Origin: Deltaproteobacteria bacterium
Lineage (GTDB): Bacteria > Desulfobacterota > Desulfobacteria > Desulfobacterales > Desulfobacteraceae
Assembly (NCBI GenBank): GCA_003647385.1
Contig: QMMT01000107.1
Span: forward strand, 1 to 6,982
Length of the DNA: 6,982 nucleotides
Direction of reading: 5' to 3'
The notes under the pieces are model-generated. The model was not told the origin of the DNA and did not search any database. It worked only from the letters and a program-made list of their open reading frames with translations. Both the position numbers and the translations under genes were made by a program. Numbering within the stretch: position 1 is the first letter of the stretch; the number at the start of each line of letters is the position of its first letter. This document shows positions 1-5,173 of this stretch, one piece after another.

Positions 1-239
1 GCATTGTGTATTCCATCTTTTCCATAACAATGAATGGGGTTTTGTTGGAAGTGTCAGGAAAGGAAAACAGGACTATCTATACCGGATTCGTAGGAGCAGG
101 GAATATTATTCCAGCCATATTTCCTCTTATGGCCGGATACCTTATTAGAGTTTTTTGGTTTCAAAATTTTTTCTTGCTTTACATTGCAATCATCTTCTTT
201 TCTGTCTTTTTTATATACAAACTAAATTGTAAAAAATAA
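1..239 (+). CDS. MFS transporter, C-terminal fragment (cut by window edge)
   Basis: This is the 3' end of a reading frame that enters from the left edge; complete codons begin at base 3 and the stop is TAA at 237-239. The visible 78 or so residues contain a charged loop (KENRTIYTG) followed by a glycine-rich helix (GAGNIIPAIFPLMAG) and a last very hydrophobic helix ending in a basic tail (KLNCKK). A polar ENR-x-IYTG loop leading into a Gly-rich helix and one more helix is the usual layout of helices 11 and 12 in major facilitator superfamily permeases. The substrate cannot be told from this fragment. The GTG at base 6 is an internal codon, not a start. The gene is followed by 292 bases without a gene, so it is probably not co-transcribed with what follows. 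I am fairly sure of MFS and have no view on the subfamily. Confidence 0.65.
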   Translation, partial: IVYSIFSITMNGVLLEVSGKENRTIYTGFVGAGNIIPAIFPLMAGYLIRVFWFQNFFLLYIAIIFFSVFFIYKLNCKK

Positions 240-273
240 ATCTTTTATACTGTATCCTTTCTCACTAATCTCA

Positions 274-293
274 GCGCCACCGGTGGCGCCACC
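274..293. repeat. GC-rich overlapping palindromes (three GCCACC/GGTGGC units)
   Basis: Bases 276-281, 282-287 and 288-293 read GCCACC, GGTGGC and GCCACC, so each unit is the reverse complement of its neighbour. Bases 274-289 form a perfect 16-base palindrome and 282-293 a perfect 12-base one. The block is strongly GC-rich inside an AT-rich spacer. It could fold into a short hairpin (6-bp stem, 4-base loop) that might mark the end of the MFS transcript, but no T-tract follows, so an intrinsic terminator is not well supported. A protein-binding site is the alternative. A second small inverted repeat, CATCAT at 306-311 with ATGATG at 321-326, lies just downstream. Confidence 0.6.
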
Positions 294-430
294 TTGTGTA
301 GGTGTCATCATAAGTAACGGATGATGCCCTTGTCAATCATTAATAATTTTATGAAATTAGTAAATTTATTTGACACTTTTTATCCATTATTACGACTATT
401 TATAAAATTGAAAAAGATTTGAGTCTATGC

Positions 431-447
431 CTGGCATGATTGTTGAA
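431..447 (+). promoter_or_regulatory. candidate sigma-54 (-24/-12) promoter
   Basis: The bases read CTGGCATG, then ATTG, then TTGAA. The sigma-54 consensus is YTGGCACG-N4-TTGCW. The -24 half matches except for one C to T change, and the spacing to TTG is exact. The -12 half has GA (445-446) where GC is expected, which is a real weakness. Transcription would start near 457-460 and give a 5' untranslated leader of roughly 75 bases before the start codon at 532. Activator sites are not identifiable; the half-sites TGTCAA (331-336) and TTGACA (370-375) upstream are an inverted pair 33 bases apart, which is only suggestive. Confidence 0.4.
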
Positions 448-518
448 ATAATAGTTTTTAACTTAAGTGTAAAATGCGCATTTGTTTAGAAAAGTAAAAA
501 TAATACAAACCAATAATA

Positions 519-524
519 AAGGAG
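519..524 (+). promoter_or_regulatory. Shine-Dalgarno that decides the start at 532
   Basis: AAGGAG lies at 519-524. Two in-frame ATG codons follow, at 526 and 532. The first is one base away, too close for initiation; the second is 7 bases away, which is ideal. The start at 532 is therefore preferred. Confidence 0.8.
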
Positions 525-531
525 AATGACA

Positions 532-846
532 ATGAGTAAACTTAATAGATATATGATGGTTCATAACAACCCTGATATTGACTGTGATGAAGTACAGGCC
601 AATTGGAGAAAACTGGCTAACGTAGAAGCCGGTACCTGGATAAGAACTTATTACAATGATGACAAAGGGGTTCGGTATTGTATCTGGATGGCACAAAGTG
701 AAGAAGATCTTAAAAATATTTTTACTGAAATCGGCATTAGCTGGGATTCCATTATTCAGGTGGAAGAGACTGTACCAGATCTTTGGGGTGAAAAATGGAA
801 TGAGCATCTTAAACAAGAGGCTACAGCTGATACGCTTGGTAACTAG
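532..846 (+). CDS. DUF4242-like small protein (SCO4226 nickel-binding-like fold)
   Basis: A 104-residue soluble protein with no signal peptide or membrane helix. The N-terminal strand with a following histidine (RYMMVH, residues 6-11), a helix (EVQANWRKL), a strand around TWIRTYYN, then G-x-RYCIWMA (45-53), a helix (SEEDLKNIF) and a final strand (SIIQVEE, 72-78) match the order seen in the DUF4242 family, whose member SCO4226 from Streptomyces is described as a nickel-binding ferredoxin-like protein. His11 and Cys49 stand where that family has conserved polar residues, but metal binding here is inference. The C-terminal tail (PDLWGEKWNEHLK and on) is extra and Trp-rich. The start at ATG 532 is chosen over ATG 526 on ribosome-binding-site spacing. 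A possible sigma-54 promoter lies upstream and a universal stress protein gene follows. The family call is from pattern recognition and is moderately sure. Confidence 0.6.
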   Translation: MSKLNRYMMVHNNPDIDCDEVQANWRKLANVEAGTWIRTYYNDDKGVRYCIWMAQSEEDLKNIFTEIGISWDSIIQVEETVPDLWGEKWNEHLKQEATADTLGN

Positions 847-860
847 TGCAGTGTCATGTG

Positions 861-892
861 AAGTGCAGGCGGAAGTTATTTAGCCTGCACTT
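861..892 (+). terminator. perfect 10-bp hairpin between two genes (weak terminator or attenuator)
   Basis: AAGTGCAGGC at 861-870 pairs exactly with GCCTGCACTT at 883-892 around a 12-base loop. It begins 15 bases after the stop of the upstream gene and ends 17 bases before the ribosome-binding site of the next. Only three Ts (891-893) follow, so termination would be inefficient. A partial terminator that lowers expression of the stress protein gene, or an RNA-stabilising 3' stem for the upstream message, both fit. Confidence 0.5.
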
Positions 893-923
893 TAACTCAC
901 TCAAATGTTAAGGAGATAAAATC

Positions 924-1379
924 ATGTATAACAAAATTTTATTCGGCACCTGTTTAACGGAATATTGTGATCATATTTTTAACTTTGCCATTAACCTGGC
1001 AATCGAAAACAATGCTAAATTATGGATCTACCACGGACTGGGTAGCCTTGATTTAAATGAAGAAGAAACCATTAAAAAAATCAAGGACAGCGAAACACGC
1101 ATGGTTGAGGCTTATGCGGAACGAATGAAAAACAGAGGATTTTCTGATTACATGATCAACGTTTCCGACGGCGATCAGGTGGATAAAATGTCGAGTCTGG
1201 CAAAGGATGCCGGTATAGATGCGATCGTCATCGGCACGTCGACAAAAACACCTCTTGATGTGGGAGAAGGGCCGGCGTCCGGCTCTTTGGGACTCACAGC
1301 AACTGAAATGATTTTAAAAGCGCCCTGTTCGGTGATTGTTGTACCTCCATCCCTTCTGCCAGGCTTGGCAAAGGGATAA
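924..1379 (+). CDS. universal stress protein (UspA family), variant nucleotide-binding site
   Basis: A 151-residue cytoplasmic single-domain Usp protein. It opens with the family's first strand and helix (KILFGTCLTE, then an Ala-rich helix to about 30), has a second strand (AKLWIYHGL), and ends with the typical IDAIVIGTS strand (98-105), GSLGLTATEMI (120-130) and APCSVIVV (133-140). In ATP-binding members the first strand ends in Asp and the loop is G-2x-G-9x-G(S/T). Here the Asp position is Cys10, the second Gly of the loop is Thr107, and the segment before Gly120-Ser121 is longer than usual. ATP binding is therefore doubtful; such members may act by dimerising without nucleotide. AAGGAG at 910-915 is 8 bases from the ATG. 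The gene follows the DUF4242-like gene after a hairpin and is closed by a terminator, so the two probably share a transcript. Family assignment is firm; the function in this cell is unknown. Confidence 0.88.
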   Translation: MYNKILFGTCLTEYCDHIFNFAINLAIENNAKLWIYHGLGSLDLNEEETIKKIKDSETRMVEAYAERMKNRGFSDYMINVSDGDQVDKMSSLAKDAGIDAIVIGTSTKTPLDVGEGPASGSLGLTATEMILKAPCSVIVVPPSLLPGLAKG

Positions 1380-1425
1380 TCAGGGATATAAGGCCTGAAC
1401 TATCACTACACCGTGTTTGTCATCA

Positions 1426-1470
1426 TGGTTGGAATCGGTGGTAAAGAGCCGATTCCCAACCAAGGGTTTT
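1426..1470 (+). terminator. rho-independent terminator
   Basis: The left arm at 1426-1438 (TGGTTGGAATCGG) pairs with the right arm at 1449-1462 (CCGATTCCCAACCA): 13 base pairs with one bulged C, around a 10-base loop. AAGGGTTTT follows directly, giving a short T-tract. It lies 47 bases after the upstream stress protein and separates the first gene pair from the long array that starts at 1556. Confidence 0.75.
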
Positions 1471-1555
1471 AATATACCAAGCAGATTGTAAATCAGATGG
1501 CAAAATATTAAAACAGGTATGACGCACTGGTTTTAAACAAAAGAGGAGTAGAGTC

Positions 1556-1999
1556 ATGGGTGAGATAAAAAATATTTTGTGGCCAAACGATTTGTCGAAA
1601 TGCTCGGAAGGAGCCTTGCCCCATGTCAGATCGCTGGCAAAAAAATATAATGCAGTTGTTCACGTCCTTTATGTAGCCCAGGATCTGGCCCACCATGAAT
1701 CTTGGTATGGCGACTTTGACAGGTCTCATGCTGACCGGCTGATTGAATGGGAAACAAAAAAGGCCCGGGAACGTCAGGACGAAATTTGTCGGAAACATCT
1801 ACAAGACTGCGCTGAATATCATACGCATATCGATATTGGTGATCCTGCCCGAAAAGTTATTGATTTTATATCCGGCCAAAATATTGATATGGTGATTATG
1901 TGCAGGAGGGGAAAAACCGGAGATTTTAATATGGGAGGGACTGCTCAAAAGGTCATCGAATATTCCCCGGTACCGGTTGTCATCACTCCGGGCCCATAA
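1556..1999 (+). CDS. universal stress protein (UspA family)
   Basis: A 147-residue soluble Usp-domain protein. The first strand ends with the canonical Asp (NILWPNDLSKCSEGAL, Asp12 followed by Ser14). The second strand is AVVHVLYVAQD. A long charged helix covers about 58-83 (ADRLIEWETKKARER and on), then GDPARKVIDFI, the strand IDMVIMC (110-116), the nucleotide loop RRGKTGDFNMGGT (117-129) and the last strand VPVVIT. The loop approximates G-2x-G-9x-G(S/T): Gly119 and Gly128-Thr129 are present, with one residue fewer between them and Cys116 in place of the first Gly. This is closer to an ATP-binding form than the Usp encoded at 924-1379. The two proteins share only the fold, so they are not a recent duplication. 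AGAGGAG at 1542-1548 is 7 bases from the ATG. The gene heads the run that leads into feoA, 51 bases downstream. Confidence 0.9.
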   Translation: MGEIKNILWPNDLSKCSEGALPHVRSLAKKYNAVVHVLYVAQDLAHHESWYGDFDRSHADRLIEWETKKARERQDEICRKHLQDCAEYHTHIDIGDPARKVIDFISGQNIDMVIMCRRGKTGDFNMGGTAQKVIEYSPVPVVITPGP

Positions 2000-2050
2000 A
2001 CAAAATATGTAGGCCACTGCCTGGTTTTCTAAAACTTAAAGGAAAACAAG

Positions 2051-2542
2051 ATGACAACAACTCAACATATGCCGGTATCTGCTTTACAGCCTCAGAGCGA
2101 ATGTATTATCCGTTCTCTCGGATCTGATGACAAAACCGCTCAGAGGTTGGCCCAGATGGGAATTCTACCGGGAACTCATTTGCATATTATACGGATCGCG
2201 CCGCTTGGCGACACTATTGAGGTAACAGGAGATCAGGGGCAGAGTTTTGCCCTAAGGCAGCAGGAGATTGCTGCTATGACCTGTGAGCCTGTGGCCATGC
2301 CACTGGACTCTGAACTGGTGAAAGTTGGTCAAACATACAGAATCCGGGCCTTGACGGGAGGTAAGACCTTTCGTCAGCGTATGGAACGTTCTGGAATTAA
2401 GGAAAAAAAACTCCTCCAAATCAAGAGAACAGGTAACAAGCCTGTCTTGGTGTGCCAGGTTGATTTGAACAAGCAGGTTGAACTTGGCAGGGGAGAGGCA
2501 AAAAAAATTATTATTGAAAGGATCAGTAATGAACAAAACTGA
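2051..2542 (+). CDS. feoA: FeoA, ferrous iron transport accessory protein with two FeoA-like domains
   Basis: FeoA is a small cytoplasmic SH3-fold protein that works with the FeoB iron permease. Typical stand-alone FeoA has about 75-85 residues; this one has 163 and contains two copies. Domain 1 (about 10-82) has the signature RLAQMGILPGT (32-42), APLGD (50-54) and FALRQQEI (66-73). Domain 2 (about 88-158) repeats the pattern without gaps at its start, RMERSGIKEKKLLQIKR (110-126), and ends in a strand-rich VELGRGEAKKIIIE. Domain 2 lacks the MGxxPG turn and the APLGD motif, so it is the more diverged copy. AAAGGA at 2038-2043 lies 7 bases before the ATG. The stop overlaps the feoB start by 14 bases, as expected for translational coupling in a feoAB operon. 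The family call is firm. Confidence 0.92.
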   Translation: MTTTQHMPVSALQPQSECIIRSLGSDDKTAQRLAQMGILPGTHLHIIRIAPLGDTIEVTGDQGQSFALRQQEIAAMTCEPVAMPLDSELVKVGQTYRIRALTGGKTFRQRMERSGIKEKKLLQIKRTGNKPVLVCQVDLNKQVELGRGEAKKIIIERISNEQN

Positions 2543-4141
2543 AGCTTCTGTCACGATTGCTTTAGCTGCCATTCCAAATTCAGGCAAGACTACCCTCTTC
2601 AACCGCCTTACAGGGTCCGGCCAGGCAACCGGCAACTGGCCGGGAGTATCTATTGAGCAGAAAAGCGGTAGTTTTGTCTTAGGAGAATACAGCATCAATC
2701 TGATTGATCTTCCGGGAGCCTATGCCCTTTCTCCAGTTACCGAAGAGGAACGGGTAGTGCGTAATTATTTTCTCCAGTCACCACCTGATATTATTCTCAA
2801 TATTCTGGACGCGCGTAACCTGTACAGGGGGTTGGGCCTGACCCTGCAGATGGCACTCAGCGGCCTGCCCATGGTGGTGGCTGTGAATATGATAGATGAA
2901 GCCAGACGTCAGGGAATATCATTTGATCTCAAAGTATTGAGCCAGCATATGGGTGTGCCGGTTACTGAATTGTCAGCCAGGACCGGTGAAGGGATACCAG
3001 ATCTTAAACAAAATCTTTACAAAGTTATAAAATATCCTGAAAAGACAAGGAATCCACATATTTCATGCCCTCCTCTTCTTGAAAAGGCTTTTAGCGAAAT
3101 TACCGAAGCCATCAATCAATCCGGTATTGACACCCGCCTTGATCATACTTTTTTGGCCATGCGGCTGATGGAAGAAGATGACCCGGAACAAAGGGCAAAC
3201 GATGATAAGGCGGCTGTCGTGACCCGTCAATGGTACAGGCGGTTAAAGCAATCCCTGAGAACAAGTATCCCTGTGGCCTGTGCCAATTGTCGCTTTAATG
3301 CTGCAAGGGGACTTGCAATGGAAGTTCTTCATGACCAGCCAGCCTTTGAAGATCAACTGACTAAACAACTGGATCGTATTTTCCTGCACCGTTTTTTTGG
3401 GCTGCCTATTTTTTTCCTGCTCATGTTCCTGCTTTTTCAAGGAGTTTACGGGCTTGGTGCTCCACTTCAGGAGCTTCTTTCCACAGGATTTGACAGGGTC
3501 GGTACCTGGCTGGCCAGCCAGGCATTGGTTATATCCTGGCCAGTGTGGCTGCAGAGTTTTCTTTTTGACGGATTATGGCAGGGCATATCTGTAGTCACAT
3601 CGTTTTTCCCGATCATTGCCCTGTTTTTCTTTTTCATGTCCCTGATTGAAGACAGTGGTTACATGGCCCGGGCTGCGTTTCTTATGGACAGACTCATGCA
3701 TTGGCTTGGCCTGGACGGCAAAGCCTTTATTACCATACTGCTGGGATATGGCTGCAATGTCCCGGCAGTGCAGCAACCTGGGCCGGACAGCTGGGACATA
3801 TGCTGACACCGGTTTTTTATCCGCTGGGAATTGGCTGGCAGGAAACCGTGGCCTTGATTTTTGGTTTCATTGCCAAGGAAATAGTGGTTGGCGGCCTGGC
3901 TGTTATTTATAGCGGATCAGACGTGGCTGGACAAATGATCAGTCATATTACCCCATTGCAAAGCATCTGTTTTATGCTTTTCTGCCTGCTCTACACTCCA
4001 TGTATAGCAACTATTGCCACTATCTGGTCAGAATCACGTTCCATAAAAATCACCCTGCTCAGCCTGGTTTCAGGTCTGTGTATTGCATGGATAACCAGTT
4101 TTATTTTTTATCAGTCCGGTCTGCTGTTTGGATTTCACTGA
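2529..4141 (+). pseudogene. feoB: feoB, ferrous iron permease/GTPase, internal deletion with frame change
   Basis: FeoB is the inner-membrane Fe(II) transporter with an N-terminal G domain. Part one (2529-3806, frame of 2529) has the P-loop (IPNSGKTT, 15-22), switch I (NWPGVSIE, 36-43), DLPG (60-63), NMID (120-123), SARTGEG (149-155), the first membrane helices (LPIFFLLMFLLF and on) and EDSGYMARAAF up to GYGCNVPAV, which ends at 3770. A non-homologous tail and TGA at 3804-3806 follow. Part two resumes in another frame from about 3776 with WAGQLGHMLTPVFYPLG, GFIAKEIVVGGL, LLYTPCIATIAT and a last helix, ending with TGA at 4139-4141. Compared with E. coli FeoB (773 residues), about 140 residues between GCNVP-x-V and xTPVFxPxG are absent, including the conserved SC-x-ARL motif. 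The missing length must be 1 mod 3. The start at ATG 2529 has GAAAGGA 6 bases upstream. Two P-loop residues also differ (AIPNSGKT for GNPNSGKT). A truncated 425-residue protein could still be made. Confidence 0.85.
3768..3779 (+). other. feoB deletion junction
   Basis: FeoB homology in the first frame stops after the Val codon GTG at 3768-3770, where the family continues with Met-Gly-x-Arg. Homology in the second frame is convincing from TGG at 3779 and may begin a few codons earlier. The join therefore lies within a few bases of this interval. No insertion sequence, target duplication or long direct repeat is visible at it, which fits a simple deletion or an assembly join. Confidence 0.7.
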
Positions 4142-4190
4142 AATAAAATAATGGAAAGGATTAACAAAAAAATACGTATCAGGAATATAG

Positions 4191-4661
4191 ATGGAAAATA
4201 ATACTACGCAGAAAAAACAACGGGAAAAAACCCCACAAAAGGCCTCATTTTGGAAAATTCTGCAAAAAAGCAGCCTTTCTTTCTGGGCTATGGCGCCATT
4301 ACTGCTTGGAGTTATCGGTCTTGTTGGCATCTTTAAGGTTCTGGTAACCCCGAAGATGCTCTCTTCTCTGTTTCGAGGGAATTTCATGATCGATACACTG
4401 ATTGGTGCTCTGACCGGCGCGGCTGCATCCGGTAATCCGGTGATAAGCTACCTGCTTGGTGGAGAATTGCTGGCTCAGAGTGTTTCACTCTATGCGGTGA
4501 GTGCCTTTATTTTGTCCTGGGTGACCTTGAGCTTTGTGCATCTACCAGCTGAAACTGCAGTATTTGGAGGGCGTTTTACCCTGTATCGTAATATTCTGGC
4601 CTTTGTCTTTACAATAATAATTGCTGTATTGACGACGCTGACTATCCAGGTGCTGTCATGA
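4191..4661 (+). CDS. small integral membrane permease, first half of a pair (ArsP_1/UPF0718-like)
   Basis: A 156-residue membrane protein. A Lys/Arg/Gln-rich cytoplasmic start (1-26) precedes four hydrophobic segments at about 33-53, 66-90, 98-118 and 133-154. The second carries a Gly/Ser/Pro motif (GALTGAAASGNP, 72-83), like the substrate-site segments of the YraQ/ArsP_1 permeases. The usual ArsP_1 permease is about twice this length, so this looks like one half. The next gene encodes the other: residues 53-94 align without gaps to residues 65-106 of the neighbour, sharing Pro54-Lys55, Ser59, Ala73-Leu74, Ser80, Pro83, Glu92 and Leu94 at a constant offset of 12. The ribosome-binding site is AGGAA, 5 bases before the ATG. 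The gene begins 49 bases after feoB and overlaps the next by ATGA. The permease class is moderately sure; the substrate is unknown, and a metal or metalloid is inferred from context. Confidence 0.65.
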   Translation: MENNTTQKKQREKTPQKASFWKILQKSSLSFWAMAPLLLGVIGLVGIFKVLVTPKMLSSLFRGNFMIDTLIGALTGAAASGNPVISYLLGGELLAQSVSLYAVSAFILSWVTLSFVHLPAETAVFGGRFTLYRNILAFVFTIIIAVLTTLTIQVLS

Positions 4662-5173
4662 AGGAAAAAGCATTTGCCTTTCGCGGTAAATACCTGCTGT
4701 CGGCTGTCATTATCTTCTATGGCGTGCTTTCCCTGTTTAACAGTGGGATATCCCTGTCAGCCTTAAAGATAAGTATCCTGATCCTGATGAAAGTTATACC
4801 GATTTTTATTGCCGTAATTCTGTTCACAGCAATGCTTAACTATTTTTTAAAGCCGAAACAGATTGCCAGCCATCTTGGAAGGGAAAGTAGAGCCAAAGCC
4901 TGGTTATGGGCTCTGGCAGCCGGTGTGATCAGTCATGGACCAATGTATGCCTGGTATCCACTGCTCGAAGATCTGAGGGGTCATGGCATGCGAACCGGAC
5001 TGATTGTGGTTTTCTTTTTTTCCAGAGCTGTAAAAATTCCACTGCTGCCAATGATGGTCGACTACTTCGGCTGGACCTTTACCGTGGTGCTGTCGCTCTA
5101 TATTCTGATTGGTGCACTGATACAGGGCTGGATACTGGAAATGATTGAACAGAACAATGGGGAATTAAAATGA
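4658..5173 (+). CDS. small integral membrane permease, second half of a pair (ArsP_1/UPF0718-like)
   Basis: A 171-residue membrane protein with hydrophobic segments at about 12-30, 36-63, 82-100, 112-131 and 139-160. The core is a conserved-looking stretch: the loop LKPKQIASHLGRESRAK, then AAGVISHGPMYAWYPLLEDL (87-106), then FFFSRAVKIPLLPMM (119-133). The glycine-proline helix followed by a charged short loop and a Pro-rich helix resembles one repeat of ArsP_1 permeases, and the protein aligns without gaps to the preceding gene product. His93 and Asp134 lie in or near membrane segments and could take part in ion handling, but this is inference. The start ATG at 4658 overlaps the previous stop (ATGA), so the two are translationally coupled and probably made in equal amounts, as expected for a heterodimer. 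The stop overlaps the next gene in the same way. Confidence 0.65.
   Translation: MKEKAFAFRGKYLLSAVIIFYGVLSLFNSGISLSALKISILILMKVIPIFIAVILFTAMLNYFLKPKQIASHLGRESRAKAWLWALAAGVISHGPMYAWYPLLEDLRGHGMRTGLIVVFFFSRAVKIPLLPMMVDYFGWTFTVVLSLYILIGALIQGWILEMIEQNNGELK

Noticed and set aside
370..408. Sigma-70 promoter with TTGACA at 370-375
   Set aside because: The -35 is perfect, but no acceptable -10 lies 16-18 bases downstream; the nearest TATAAA is about 25 bases away.
463..816. Reverse-strand open frame of 117 codons
   Set aside because: It is the shadow of the DUF4242-like gene; it has no convincing ribosome-binding site or recognisable domain.
1486..1514. Sigma-70 promoter upstream of the second Usp (TTGTAA, 17 bases, TAAAAC)
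   Set aside because: Each box matches only four of six consensus bases, which is common by chance in AT-rich sequence. The gene needs a promoter after the terminator at 1426-1470, but this one is not supported well enough to annotate.
2478..2528. Upstream extension of FeoB to an alternative start at 2478
   Set aside because: It would add residues with no FeoB similarity inside feoA; the ATG at 2529 has a good ribosome-binding site and places the P-loop at the usual distance.
2252..2698. Reverse-strand open frame of 148 codons across feoA and feoB
   Set aside because: The + strand over the same bases encodes two recognisable protein families; the reverse product shows no domain.
3701..3806. 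Programmed frameshift that would join the two feoB frames
   Set aside because: The frames overlap, but no slippery heptamer or strong downstream structure is visible, and a frameshift would not supply the roughly 140 missing residues.
4151..4201. Short open frame of 16 codons before the first half-permease
   Set aside because: It is very short, has no good ribosome-binding site and has no sign of function; it may be chance.
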